64,000 nt of DNA. Source: Galbula dea (lineage: Eukaryota; Chordata; Aves; Piciformes; Galbulidae). Position 1 is the first letter of the stretch. Every line of letters begins with the position of its first letter. This document shows positions 12,301-27,300 of this stretch, one piece after another. The notes beneath the pieces are model-generated. The model saw only the letters and a program-made list of their open reading frames with translations. It had not been told where the DNA came from and did no database searches. The DNA lies in assembly GCA_013399015.1 (NCBI GenBank), contig VWZX01009108.1:211065-275064 (forward strand), given 5' to 3'. The position numbers were made by a program, and so were the translations under genes.

Positions 12301-15300
12301 TCTGGGTGGGTTTGCATTTCAGTGTTTTGGCAGCAGTACCAGGGTTTGATTTTTCAAAACTTGCATTTAACAAATCACATTTAGGGAATCAGTGAAGGAG
12401 AGAATGTGATTAGATCAACATCTGTGCTCCTTGCTAGTTCCTTTTGTGTTTCCATCCCCAAATAAGTCACTGTTAGATAAGCAGAGGCTGCATGTGCATG
12501 CCTGTTGTGCTCAGCTCTTATCTGCCAGAGGAGCTTGAATGAAGCTCTTGGGGTTGTGGTTTTTTTTCTGTGTCCTTGGTAACCAAAGGCTTTGTGCCTC
12601 TGTTAAAAATCTGCAGTAGTGCAGTTATCTCTTCTTCAGATCACTGAGTAACCTTGAAGGAGAAAGAGCAGAAGCATTGCTGAAGGTTTCTCAAGCCAAC
12701 TTTTGCTGGAGGATATTAAAGGTGATCTGGCTTTTTCCCTAGGTGATCCAGAAGAACTGATGTTCCAGTACTTCAAAAAGTTTGGGGACAAACCTTGCTG
12801 TTTTACTGATCTCAAAGTATTTGTGGATCTCCTCCCACCCAGCCAGTACACAAAGGTAAGGAAAGAGAAAGAAGTGGTGGCAGAAAGTGCAGTGCTTGTT
12901 TGCATTCTAGTCCCTTTATCATAAAATACCTGTGGCTCAGGTTAAAAAGCTAAAGCCATTCGATTTTTACCTTCTGCTTGAAATTCAGAAAACTCTTTGC
13001 ACTGTAGAAACTACACTGAACATCTGCATGCACTGAGCCATTGAATTCAGAGGGTGTTTAGTGCAAAGAAAGCACAGAAGGTTGATCCTGCAGAGTCTCA
13101 GGTCCAGATTCATTCAGCTGTTTTATGTCAGGGTGCTTTGAGGTGGTCATGGTTGAATTCTCCTATCAAAAACCAAAAAGCTCCTCATGCTGATGAAAAC
13201 TACAGGATACAAGCTCATAGATTGTAACAAAAAGCTCTCTAGCAATTGTGGTTCAGTCAATAAGCTACCTGTAGAGCTCCTCTGTAGATGAATGATCTCT
13301 CCTCACTTTTGTTCATAGATCAGAGCTTCCAGAATGGAGGCATGTAACCCTAAAGACCACCCTGTGCATCCATTTGCAGCTCTCATTGCTGTGGAGTGCA
13401 GCTTTTGTTGTACAAAGACATCCTCCTCTTTCCCTTCCCACCCATCATTTGGTTTTCCCATTCCATTTCTCTCTGTAATGAGCAAAATCTGCTCCCTCCT
13501 GCAGTGCAGGTAGAGTGTCCCAGAGATGTTTTGCTTGGCTCTGCTGCAGGGCTGAAGAACAAACACATTAATCCTGGGCAAGGGGGTGACAGGGAGACAT
13601 ACGGCAGCTTTTCCAGAAGCTCTCTCTGAAACAAGCTCTTTTGAACTGAAAAGACTTTATTTGTGCAGAGTCATGAGCAGCTCATGCTGAATGACTTCAG
13701 CAGCTGGGAATCCTGTCACTCCCCCATTGTTTTTCTAAGCCATTGTGTAAAATTATCTGAGCTGGGCAGGGCTAGACAGAGAATCCTGGCTCAGGCAGAG
13801 GCTGGTGGTAAAATGTTTGTAAACAAAGTGTAGCTAGTGAGGAAGTTTTCTTACTTAATTGAAATGTTTTTGGATAAGCTCCTCCCACAGCTTCACTCCT
13901 GCTGAGAATGGTGGGCCTGGTGTGTGTGGGTTACTGCTGATGGTTCATGGTAAAGGGGGTGGGTTTTCCCTCACTGGCAAGAGATGGGATCAGAAGGATA
14001 TTTAGCTTGTAGTTGTGGAAGTGGTGATACCATTGCAGGTACACTGAACAAGTGTAAGCCTAACTTTCCAGGAAACAAATTGTAAGGAAATTGAGGAATA
14101 ATAGTAGTTTGGGGCTAGAGGTTTGTCACAGTGCTTGTAAAACCATGACTTTGAATAAATACTCTAAACTGTTCTGGTTGGCCTTAAAACTGCTGCTGCT
14201 GCTTTGAGTATGTCCTTTTAGGAGATCTTCCCAGTATGTAGCAAGGCCAACAGCATCCTGGCTTGGATCAGCACTAGTCTGGCCAGCAGGACTAGGGCAG
14301 TGTTAACAGGTGCTTGAACTCCCTTGTGTGTCAGTGGATTGGAAACCTGCCTGTGACTTTTATCTTTGTCCTCCTTCTGTTTGATGAAATGTACTTAATG
14401 CTGTGGAGTGGCACCAGAACTCTGTGCTCACCACCTTTCCAAAGGAAAACCAAGTCAAATAACCACTGAAGCTAGCTCTTTAACCACTGTTTCCAGTGTG
14501 ACATCAGAGTCGGTGCTGACATTTCCCCCTCGCTTTTCTTTTCTCTTAGTTTGAGGGAGGAAATGCTGTTTGGGCAGTGCCAGATGCCCTGCAGAACCTA
14601 ACCAGAGTGTTTCTCTTTCAGTTCATCAGTCAGCTGCTGGAAGTCATCCCTCTGGCAGCAGCAGCAGAGGGTGAAATCGCTCTGCCAGCCGATATCAAAG
14701 CCCTGCAGCAGCATCTGTGCGTGGTTCAGCTCTCCAGGTTGCTCGGGATCTATCATGCCATGGAGAAGAAGCAGAAGCTGACTGTGGTCCGGGAGCTGAT
14801 GTTCAGATACCGCCATGGGCTGGACTTTGGTGAGGAAAATCTTGCAACAAATGTTGCAGTTCACTTGCAGCTGCTTGTGGGCAAAAGTGGAGAGGTTTTT
14901 CAGGGGGACAGAACAGCACAAGTGCTGATGGCACCCATTGTGCTGCTGGGTAGTACTTTGCTTTCTCCTTTGTGGTTCTATCCTTGTTTGCTTCCTTTGG
15001 GTTTGTTTTTGTTTATCTTTTCAGTTGTGTATCTTAAAGACAGAAGGTGTTTGTACTGTTGCAGAATTGCCTGTGCCTTCAGGCAAAGCCAGGCTTTATC
15101 ACTGCTGTACATAGGACAAACACACAGGCAGAGATAACAGTTAGTAAATCGTGCAGTTGTAGGAGAGTCTTTTCCTCTTCAGCACTTGAAGAGCTCTGCA
15201 TGTTATACATTAAGCTGTGGCTATCATGTGTGGTTATAGCTGTGTCATTTGGTAATGGTGACAGAGTGAGGAGCAGCTGACAGCACTGTTAATCATTCAA

Positions 15301-18300
15301 GGGTAACTTCTTTTTTCTCCTTGTTTAGGGAAATCTTGTTTGAAAACTGAATTGCAGTTTTCAGATTATTACTGCCTGCTTGCAGTTCACCTGCTGCTGG
15401 ATTTGTGGCTAGAAGGTATGTTCCTCAAATCCTCTTTTTGCTTAATTCCACCCTGGATGGTTGTGGTAGGGAGACTGTGCCCCTGAGGCCAGCGTGTAGC
15501 TGGCCCAGCTTGTTTGGCCCATAGCTTTCTGGGTTGGTTTGGGGATTTTTTTACCTCAATATGAGGTATTTCAGGAGTCTCTCTGTGTTGGTGTTTGATC
15601 TGAATCTCACTGACCTCTGATTAATTCTTCTGAGTCCTGGCAGAGCTTTGCTGATGGCTCTCACAGCTCACTGCTGGCTATCTTCAGAAGCTTGTTCTGA
15701 GTTTCCCACATAGGTCATATTTCCTCTCCCTTTTGCATGAGTTCTGCTGACAGCTCCTTTCCAATAGAAGAGGTGTTTTGAAAGCATTTCTTACCCTCTC
15801 TGACATACATTGACTTTTGGATCCCCTGCTTCTAGACCTTCTGTTACACTGTCCTGAGTGCTCCTGTACTCCACTTCTGCTCTGCCTGTTAGTCTGCTAA
15901 TCCTACAGTCAGTCTCCAATGGTGGCTGTCCACGGGCACTGTTGTATTCGTGCCCTTCAGTGTCCTTGTCAGTTACACCTTTCCCGAGGAGGATTTAATC
16001 TTTAACCTGAGTAAATCCATCATCAGGCTCCTGGCAGGTCATCAGTGGAGCATGGGCTCTTGAATTCCCGGTTCATGTTGCCCTCTTAATTGGGAATGCT
16101 CTGCATGTGTAAGCTGAAAATCCTTCACATCCCAGGACTCCTTGGAGAAGGTCCCTTCTGCACCAGGCTCCTGTGTGAGGGCTATGCTTAGCACAGATAG
16201 GAGCTAGATATTCCCTGTAAAGAATTATTCCTCCACCTTTCCCTCACTACAGTGCTGGGATGGGTGTTAGGTTTTAAGGGCAGCAGCATGGCCAGTTAAG
16301 TGCCATCTGCAGGTTTAACTGCTTGGGACCATTTTGAGAGGTGGTTGACATAAGGAAGCTTCATTGCCCAGGTGAACTGTGCTGTCCCACGTCCAGTGCC
16401 TCTCTCTGATGACACCTGTCTGTGTGCTTTGTCACCAGGTGAAGAATCAGCTGTGTGGCAGTGCCTGGCTCTCTTAGAAGAAGGCTTGTCTCATAGCCCT
16501 TCTAATGCTCAGTTTAAATTGCTGCTCATTCGAATCTACTGCAGGCTTGGTGCTTTTGAACCTGTTGCAGAGCTCTATGCCAGCCTCGATGCCAAACACA
16601 TCCAGCACGACACCATCGGGTGGGTAGTATATACTGAGAATAATTGGTGATGCTCACCCTCCAGTAACTGCTCCTGAGAGCTTCAGTTCCCTGTGCTACC
16701 CAAAGTTGGCAGATTTAGCAGTTTTTCATCCAGTGTCATGGAAAAGTGGTTTGGGATTTGGGGAGACACAGCTACTGTATTATGTTTTCCTTGTGGAGTG
16801 TCATTTCTGGGTGGTTTTGGTCAGTGTGGGGTTTTGGGTTGTTGACTAAAGGAAAGATGAAAGAATCATAGCACGTCCCAAGTTGGAAGGGATCCACAAG
16901 GATCATGGAGTCCAACTCCTGGCTATGCACAGGACAACCCCAAAAGTTACCCCGTGTGTCTAAGAGCATTGTGCAGATGCTGCTGGAGTTATGTCAGGCT
17001 TGGTGCCATGACTGCATCCCTGGGGAGCCTGTTCCAGTGCTCCACCACCCCCTGGGTGAAGAACCTTTTCCTAAATATCCAATTCCCCTGTCACAGCTTC
17101 ATGCTGTTCCCTCAGGTCCTGAAATATTTGTGAAGTGTGTATCTTGATGCCAGTCATAGCTTGATGTTCCAGCTTGTGTTACTGCTCAGCCAAGCTGGAG
17201 AGCACTCCTTCAAACACACACATACCAAATGGCCATGCCTTAGTGTTTGTGCATATCTAATTCAGTAAAGCTCTTGTACACTTAACCAGGTGATGGAGGA
17301 ACTCCAAGCCCCTACATGCTGCTTTTGTAAAAAAAAATAGGTAACTCAATACTTCTGAAAGCCTCCATTTTAATCTGAATGCTGTGAATCCCCTCTGTTA
17401 AATCTTCAGACAGTGCTGCAGGTCTCTCTGTTCAGAGCTGCCTCTGAAATTCAGGATTCCCCAGGGCTGAAGGCTGCTGTTTGACTTGGGCTCTCTTGTC
17501 TTGCAGCTATCTTCTGACACGCTATGCAGAGTCGCTGGGCCACTACGCTGCTGCATCCCAATCCTGCAATTTTGCACTCAGGTTTTTCCACTCCAACCAG
17601 AAAGATGTAAGTTGACAGCAATGTCTGTTGTCTTTGTAACAGAGCAGTGTGTCCAGATGCCTTGCAGGAGTCTGGGCCCTTGTGGAAGGGCTTTACAGGA
17701 GTGTAGTGGTTGAGAACAGGATAACAAAGGAGAATAATAACATGCACCTTTGTTTGTAGTAAAAGTTGCCTCAACCTGTGTTTCTCATTACAAGAATTTG
17801 TAACTTACTGTTCTGGGGAGTTTTCCTTTAGCTTCCTATTTATAAAAACATCTACTGCTCCTCAAAAAACAGGTGTGATGCTTCTAAAGGAATGGATTGT
17901 GCTGTTATACCAGAATTGAAGTGAAATGGCATGCAGCAAACAAGACCTGGTGTCATGTAACTCCTGGTGTTTTGAAAGGTCCTCCAGCAGGTCAGGGATG
18001 GTGGCTCCAGATGGTGATGGCATACTTAGGAGTCTTTTATATGACCAGACCAGTGTGGTTTAGTGCTGGCTGTCCTGGGCACACAGGGCTGGTGGGGAAT
18101 GCACCTTGTTTGAAAAGGTAGGGAAAGCAGAAGGAAGAAGGTGGGAAGATTTCAGAGGGGAAGAACTGAGGCTTGAAACCTCAGCATCATTGAGGGCAGA
18201 GCAGAGCCCCAGACCGACTGCATCGTTTTGACATGATAGGATGGAATTGCAAAGCCTGCTCTTGTGTTTGTGGGAACTGCCTGTTCTGTTCAGTTCACCC

Positions 18301-21300
18301 CTAAAAGTGGTGTGAATGAAAAGAAATTTGTCTTGAATGAGAGTCTTGGGACTGGAATGGAGGAGATGGTGAGGGGAGAGTAGCTGAATTCCTCTGAAGA
18401 GACCAGGTGCTTCCTAAAGTGCATGCCATGCCCTAGGCACCCTGCATGCTGATGAGTAACTGCACTTGTTACTTAAAGTACACTCTGATGTCCATTCTTC
18501 TACCTTCCTAGGGAAGATACCAGTTCTGTTTCAGAGTTCCCATAGAATCCATGAAAAATGGGCTAGGTAGAACAGTGAAACAACACATTTTTCAAGCTTT
18601 GGTGGAAATACAGTGGGCATATAGGAAGAGAAACAGTCCAGAATTGTAGCAGGGAAGTATATGCATGTCAGTCCATCACCCTAAAAGTTGCAAGGCAGCC
18701 CCGTTCTGAGAGGTGGGAATATAGCCTGTATATTTATATTTTGCAGTTTGGTCACTGGTGAGAGGTAGGTGAAGAAAATGATTATTACTTTATTTTGTAA
18801 GAAGCAAAGGTTCAATCCAGTTGTAATTCTTCCAGCCAGCCACTGGCTAAGTTGGCTCCAAAGGCTCTGCAGTCACACAATTTGCTTTCCCATTACCTCT
18901 GCAACAGATAAAAACACAGGACTTGTCTCTACTGACTAGTGAAGATAATAAAGCTGCTCTCACAGTAATCCCTCAGAAGAGTACCCTTGCTCTTTGGCAG
19001 CCCAGATTATTTCTGTGTGGAAGATAGCAGTTGCTATGAGCCTGTGCCTGGAAGGTAGATACTGAGTGACTGTGACCTGTCTGACACAGAAGTTTGGCTG
19101 TAGAGAGTGGGATGCATGGAGGAGCACATGGATTGCACGATGGGAGCTTGCTCTTGTCTGCTTCCCTTATTTGCTTGTTGTTTTTAAACACTGATTCTAC
19201 TTGTGGAGAGTCTTTGGACTCCTGGCAGCAGTGTTTTGTGCTGGAGCACAGCCCTGGATCCAGCTTTCTTCTCCAGGTCTGTTGTTGGGAGTGGTGGCTT
19301 TTTGTTTGTTAAATGAGGAGTAACTTGTTCAGTCTTATTTAAGACTTATGTGGTGGATGTCAGTGAAGAGCATACTTGGAACCAGCTGTCTGAATAAAAG
19401 GCATATGTGGCTGCTGGGTGCCAGGTGAAAAAAAGTGAACTGAGAAAACTGTTGGATGTGATTGATTTGTCTGCTTGGGAACACTGCATGGTAAAGCAGC
19501 AAGAAATCATCTTTCCCTGAAAAACAACCTGAAAGAACTTCAGGTGTGATTCCCTTGGAAGAAGGTTATTCACTTTGACCTGGATGATAAAAGTGCTTCC
19601 ATCAGTGAAGAACTGACTCTCTCCTGTAGCTCAGCATCATCACAGATGAAGACAGCCACCTTCCAACTGCTGTTGCCAGGAAATGTTACTCAACTCCTGT
19701 TGCAGAAATCCTGAAAAGGCAGTGCCTGAGTGGTTCCACCTGCCTTGTTATTACAGCTGGAAAGGCTGAAATTGCCAGAGGGGTGAAAGTGATGCAATCA
19801 GCATTGTATAATTCTTGATGCTACAAAGATGTGACTCTGGAGCCCACTGTCATCATGGCTTATCTTGGAATGACCAAAGGACCATGAGCCATTGTTGATG
19901 TCAGGTAGCCAGATCTCTTGTGTGTTCTGGACACTTACAGTGGTTATCACCTTCAGATCCTTTTAGTTGGGAAATGCATCAAAAGCTGGATTAGTTTGCA
20001 AACAGCAAGCTTTCTTGAAACCAACCTCCTGCAAATTGCAGGAGGTGAAGGCTCAATTCAGGGTACTGTTCACCTAGGATGATGGCATGACAAGAGTGGA
20101 GACAAAAAAAAAAGGGGATTTCTTACCATAAGACATGTCCCAGGTATCACAAGGGCAGAATCTGCTCCCAGATTCTGTGCTGCTGTGGTTCTCCTGGGGT
20201 TCCCCTTCATAATCAGGGTCCTGATGCCAGCTTCCCATTTGAGTCCCATAACCAACTGCAATGTTAAAGGAGGACTATCCTTTAAAAGTTACCTTTTTAC
20301 ATGATTTCAAATGCTGCCTGCTCCTCTCTAGGTTATTTAAGCTAGCTGGAATGTCTGCTTACAGCACAGAGAAGGTGTTCCTGCAGCACGCTGTGTGTGG
20401 GACTCTGCCTAGAACAGGAAGTGTGAGGTATCAACAGAGCAGAAAAATATAGTTCCTGATTCAGAGTGCTTGCTTTGGATAAATCCATTTCCCTTCTGAC
20501 TTGCTGCACTTCACAGCCTGAAGTGAATCCTATTTAAGAGTGGATCCCACGAGGAACAGCCATCTAGGATGCTGTGCAGTCCTGATAGCATACTTATGCT
20601 CTGGGAGAGGATGCCAAGGACGGGGAGGAGAGAGTATGGCTATAATTTGGCCAAAAGTAAAAAGGCAGCTTTCTCCTTCTGAAGATAGTCCTCCTTTAAA
20701 GCTGCAGAATCCCAAGTAATCTCTCTAATTGTCTTGTGTCCGTCCGTCTTTAATTTCTCCAGATACTGCAGGCAAACAGAACACCAGCGTGTCCTGGGGG
20801 GATATAAAAACCACGCCGCTGCAGTTGAATTAGCAGCCATAGCGCAGCCCAGCAGCCTGACAATGAACTCTGCAAGGCTGTTTGTCACAGGGTATGTTCT
20901 TGACTATTTGGCATATTGTTTTGATACAGTGAAATAACCAAATTTCTTAGGGGAGAGGAAAGAAAATGAAGAGCTACCTAGAGGACATTGCTTATTTTGG
21001 AGGGAAAAACTAGCTTCTAGTCTCTTAGAGCCTTCCAGATAGGTTGAGTCTGTTGGTACTGTATACAAGTTGAGCTAAGCAGGGGCCTTTTTGGTGCCTC
21101 TCATCTTCAGTGTGTTTCATAATCTTGTTCAGAAGGAAAGAATTGATTTGCCAGAATTTCTCACCTCTGGAGTGATTCTGATGTGGGGAAAATAAAAATA
21201 ATACATCCATCTGTCTTGACTGGGAGCATGAATAGTTCACTCTGTCTCTACAGTTAGAAATGGTCATTAAAATGCAATACTTGTTTGGGGCAACTTTGTC

Positions 21301-24300
21301 ATAGAAATCTCTTTCTGGAGACTGCTTGGACTGCTGTGAAGTGTTAGCTCTGTGCCTTGAATTGCTGCATTTCAACAGAGGGGAAGCAAAGCACCCAATG
21401 GACCCTGCCAGCTTCCTTTGGTGTTTAGGTTGTATTGTCACGTGTACATGCTGTGTGATATTACCTTGTGATACTGTACTCAAAAATCTAATAAAAAGAG
21501 AAAACAAATCTGTGTCAGTAATTTGTTGGGGTTGTTTGTGGTAATGTGATGCACATCCAAGTCAGTTCCAGAAAATCTGGGATGTATTTATTTTGCCTGA
21601 AAGTACTTCTCACAATGGAATAATGATTTAGTGATTTGCATAAATACACTTAAAACAAAAGCCTTCCAAAATCTCTCCCCTCTTAAGTAATTTTTCAGTC
21701 TCAGTGATGACAGCAGCATGATGTTTCTTAGTGTTGGTTTGGTTATTAAGTCCCACTGCCTAGTGGAGCATCTGGGCCTTCTCAAATTCAAGTGGCAGAG
21801 CTGCTGGGGTGACTTGGAGAAGTGAAAGCACAAGCTTCTCCCAGAGGCTGAGTGTCTGACAGCCAGATTCTGTACCTCTGGGTTAATGAAAACCACAGAA
21901 ACGCTATTTCTGGGCAGTGGCCTCATTAAACTCTGGTGGTTCTGAATTCATGGAAGTAATTAATCCAGAGATGGTGTGTGTGTTTTCTTCTAGACCTCAG
22001 AATATATCATTCAAGCTTACAAGTATGGTGCATTTGAGAAGATCCCTGAGTTCATTGCGTTCAGGAACAGGCTGAACTCCTCCCTTCACTTTGCGCAAGT
22101 CCGCACAGAACGGATGTTGTTAGACCTCTTACTTGAAGCAAATATGTAAGTACAGCAGTGAGAAGTGGGGAAAAGAATGGGGGTTTGTGCAGAGGCAGAA
22201 CACTAAATGAGGTCCTGGTGAGCTTTGCTTGCAGCTCTCTGGCAGAAACCTCTGAGCTTACATCTCTCTGCTTGTCATTTGCTCTCCTCTTCAGCATCCC
22301 TGTTTGATACCCTGTTTCTGACAGCAGAAGAGTTGAACAGTGGAGGAAAGGTGGTCTGTTAGTGAGCTATGTTTTCTCCTTCCAGTGATTAAATGTTGCT
22401 TGTTCTAACATACAGCTCAACCAGTTTAGAAGAAAGTATAAAGTCTATGAGTCTGAGCCCAGAGGAGGATGACATTCCATGGAAAGATTTGCGTGACAAC
22501 AGAGACCTGACAGTCTTGTTTAGCTGGGATCCAAAAGATAGGTGAGTAGGCACAGCCTCAGTTGCAGAGCAACACCTTTCCTTGCAGCACACATGGCAAA
22601 GAAAATCTTTTCAGGGCAAGTGCCATGTTTAGATGTTCTCTAGGCTGGCAAACTACAAACTTAACAAGCATAGAATCATAGAATTGCCAGAGTTGGAAGG
22701 GACCTTAAAGATCAGCTAGTTCCAACCCCCCTGCCTGCCAGGGACACCTTCCACTAGATCAGGTTGCCCACAGCCCCAGCCAGCCTGGCCTTAAAAACTT
22801 CCAGGGATGGATGAGGCTTCCACAGCGTCTCTGGGCAACCTGATCCAGTGTCTCCCCACTCTAACAGTGAAGAACTTCCTCCTAATATCCAATCTAAATC
22901 TCCCCTGCTCTAGTTTGCATCCATTCCCCTTAGTCCTGTCACTACCTGACTTCCTGAACAGTCCCTCCCCAGCTTTCTTACAGGCCCCCTTCAGATCCTG
23001 GAAGGCCATGGTAAGGTCTTCTGGGAGCCTTCTCTTCTCCTGACTGAACAACCCCAACTCTCTCAGTCTGTCCTCATTCATCACTTCTAGCAATGCTGCC
23101 CTTTTCCATGTCAATACAGTTCTCTGAATTGTGACCATCTTCCCTCTTCATACAGCCTTCAGTAACTTTGAGTAGGCTTTGGAACCTGCCTGGAGCTTGC
23201 TGCTCTGCAGAATTGAAGCATTTGCCTGAAAAAAACATTTGTTGCCTTTCTCTAGGGACATTTCTGAAGAACATAGGAAACTCTCACTGGAGGAAGAAAC
23301 CATGTGGTTGCGAATCCGGTCTTTAACTCTGAGGCTAATCAGCGGACTCCCAACTCTTAGTCACCCAATCCAACCAAAGAACTCTGAAAAGACCACAGAG
23401 AATGGTGTCTCATCCAAGATTGACACAATTCGATCCCTGCTTCAGCAGCTGGAAGTGGCAGTGGATTCAGGGAAGAAGTTTCTAGAACAAAAAATCCAGG
23501 TACCCTTTAAGGCAAAAGCTATCCCCAAATCTTAAATGCCGAGAAACCGAATGTGTCCGGTAACGTCCAGCGGGCTGCAGAATGCACTTAACTGACCCTG
23601 AGTCTGTAGTGTATGAATCAGACTGAGAGATGTGCCAGAGACAAACTGTGTCTTCTGGATAAGGAAAAGCTGCAACACCTTTGTCTTTTTCTTTGCTTCT
23701 TGCCTAGTATCCTGTCCTTGGCCCTCCTCCTACCCGAATGGCTGGCTTCTTCAGTAATGGCAGCTGTCAATGCCAGACTAGCTTGTTTTATCTTGTTAGT
23801 GATATTTATGAACTAGATACCAATGGCTTAGGTAAGTGTTGGAGGGACAAGGGTTTAACCAGGTGGTCATGATGTCTGGTGGGAGGGAGATGTTTGTCTG
23901 TTGAGTTTCAAAGCATTCTAGGTATGGGATGGTGTGGATCCAGATTGTTACTTGTGTGTTTGCTTTTTAAGTTCTCTGAGAGAAGATTCCTTAATGTAAT
24001 GTTTTCTGTGAGTCTTCATTTTGGTACAGTAGATGTTGATGTAATATTGGATCCTCTTTGAAAGCAGTTGCCTTTGACTACTAACACTAAATTACATGTA
24101 AATGCCTTCTGGTTTTCTGGAAGCAGAAAATAGACAAACTTTTAGTCTGTAACTCCTTTATTTATTTGTTTTTCTTTCAGAAGATTCAGCAGAAATCCAG
24201 GAGAGGATAGGGAATAGTTTCAAGTCTTTAGTAGAACGACTAACAGGTAAATGGTAACTCAAGCATAAACAGTGGTAGCTAAGGTAGCGCTCCAGGGTGC

Positions 24301-27300
24301 TCTGAGGATGTGCTGCTGAGTGTGCTGCAGTTACAGGGAGTGTGTGAATGCATCTGCAAACCCCTTTGAAAGGTACTTGAGAACAAGGCTGAGCTTCCCC
24401 TTGGCTTGTGTGGTTGTGAAGCTGTTGCATGCCGTGGAATGCTGTTAAGTCCTGTCATTTTGCTGCCTTGCAGCCTAGTCTTAGCAACTGTTGTCTCCCT
24501 GGTGCTTGGTCCAGGTGTGCTAATAAATGGTGTGGAGATGCTGTTTATAATGAAATACAGTTCAGAGGAAACTTCAGAGCTGAACCTTCTTGAGAAGCTT
24601 TAACTGAATTGATCTGCTTTCAGTGGTCAGTCCTCTGACTGCTTGTTTGGCACACCTGTACAGAAACTGCACCTTGAAGTTGATCTGTGTGTCCTGACAA
24701 GGCTTTTCTTTTTGTCTTTTCAGACTTGTTCAATAAATGTAAAGGTGATTTGATTGAAGTCAGAGATGGCACCTTGAAAACTCATCCAAACCTGTTAGAA
24801 AACCTAGTCTTCTTTGTTGAGGTAATTCAGTTATTTTTCCTATGGAAGCTAGACATTTTGAAATACTTCAGGGTAGAAATGTTGAGACTAAAATACAGTG
24901 AAAGTTAATTGATCTCAGTCACTCAATGAAAGCAGAGATTGTTTTGCTGTGTACTCTTGAGTCTTAGCAGGAACACTAAAAGCAGTTTAAAGCCTCCTGT
25001 AGGTACAACTTGCAACATACTTGTACCTTTTCTCCAGACGATCTCCATTGCCCTGTGGGTATCCAGTTACTGTGACAGCATCCTCCGACCTCTCAAATCC
25101 AACCTGCAAAAAAAGAAGAAGAAAAAAAAAGAAAGCAGTGTAGCTATGGTAGAGACAATGTTCCTTTTTTCTTTCTTCTCCCCTCTCCCCACCAACCCAA
25201 CAGCATATTTATACTGAAAGGAAAATTGGGGTGGATAACATGTTAATAAGCTGTGCATTGTAGAGGCTGATGTGGGTTACAGGTTATCCAAGACTAGTTT
25301 GGGAAGTCCTTTTCTGCTGAAAATGAAGTGGTGACATGTCACATCTCTGACATTGTGTGGCAGCTTTTGAAGAGGAAACAGAATTTGGGCTATCACAGGC
25401 CTTCCTGCCTTGGGTGCATCCCAGTAAACTTGTTCCCTGCTGGTGGCTGGGTAGGTAGATTCTAGCTTAACATCAAGGGGAAGGAGTAGTCCAAGTTAGA
25501 GAGTGAGTAGCCCTGTAGAAGAGTCATTTGAATCAGCATTACTACGTGTGTCTAACTTAACCGTGTGTCTCTGCTTTTACAGCCACCTGTCTTCACCCAT
25601 TTTCTGGATTATGTTACTGAACTACAGACATTAACTTCCAATGTAATAGATCATATCAAAGGGCTTGAAATCATTCTGACTGCACTAAAACTTGAAGAGC
25701 TGTCCCTCAAGGACACTCTGCTTTTACAGGTAAGAACTTGGGGTCTCACTTATGTGCTCTAGGCATTTCTGTGTGACTGATAACCTGCAGGTACACACCT
25801 AGGGGATAACTTCACTGGAAACTTCTTTTCATCCAAAAAAGAAGGAAAACAAACAACCAATTATGATTGACTTAATTGCTCTTAACAAGCAGTTAGGGAC
25901 CAGACTGCTAGGCAGCTTAGTTTAGAGTGGTGAGTTAGGTTTTTTGTTCACAGTGACAGAGTGACTTTACCTCATCTGATCAGCTCCAGCTTACTGCACA
26001 AAATAATCTCCAAAACAATGAGATCTGTACACAGGAATTTTAAAATACTTTTATTTTGTGTGGTTTATTAGTGAAGAAAACCTCAAGGTTTTAGCATTAT
26101 CTTGTTGTCTGCAATATGACTTACTCTGTCTGTTTTGAACATGCCATAATAGGTGGAAAATAATACTTGGAGGTTCAGCTACTGCTGATTAGTCACTTCC
26201 CTTAAAGAGATTACTTGATCTTTACAGAAAAGCAAGTGGCAAATCCTCCCCCCTTGGCTCTATAGGGAAAACCAAAGGCAGGAGTAAGAGGCACTTCACA
26301 TGCCAGACCTCATGCCAAGTTGAGACATCTGAAGCATGGGTCTGATGAGGAAGTTTGGCTTTTTAAGCCATGGCAATCAGAGAAGAGTTGAACTCTGTGA
26401 TAGGCAAGTTAATGTTACTGTCATGAGGGATCTTCTGACAATACTTGCTATGAATGTGTTTAGTTAGAACAGAGGTGAAGATCCTGAAAGTATCTTTCAG
26501 ATAGTGTCAGAATCCAGCTAGAAAGCTAAAAACATTTTTGGAAAAGCATAGAATTGGGGTTTTCTTTATGGGCAAGAGGCTGGGGCCAGACTCTGCTCAG
26601 TGGTGAACAGGGACAGCCCAAGGGGCACTGGGCACCAACTGGAACTCAGAAGTTTCTGTCTGAGCAGGAGGAGAAACTTGTTTGGTGTGAGGGTGTTGGA
26701 GCCCTGGCCCAGGCTGCCCAGAGAGGCTGTGGAGTCTCCTTGTGTGGAGAGATTCCCAAGGCAGCTGGAGATGATCCTGGGCAAGCTGCTCTGGGAGCAG
26801 GAGGGTTGGACTGGATGATCTTCAGTGATTCCTCCCATGCTGGGATTTGGTGAGATCTGAAGATTTTAGAATTGGGAAGGATTTAAAAGCTGCACCCATC
26901 TGTTTCAGAATTGCATTTCTGCCAACCTAAGCTGCTGGTAGCCAGCTTGTGTTTTTTCAGCTAGCTGGTCCTCTTTATGTCACAGCACACTGTTGAAAAT
27001 TTCCCTTCTCTTGTTGCTGTGTGAGGCAGATGTAGAAGTGTCTCAAATACATAGAAACACCTGCAGAAAGTGATAGAAAGCAAGGAAAACCCTGAGACTG
27101 ATGCAAATTAGGATGAAAGCTAAGAAGCATGTTTTGTTAGTGTCATCAAAGAATCTTCCCTTTAAAGAGATACTTTTAAAGTGCCTTATCACTTTGAGGT
27201 AATCATTGATCTTTGTACATCTTTTCCTGGTGGCTCACTGAGTCAGCAAATCCCTCTGTCCTCCCTTTGATGCAAGGCATCAAATGACTGCCCGAGGGGA

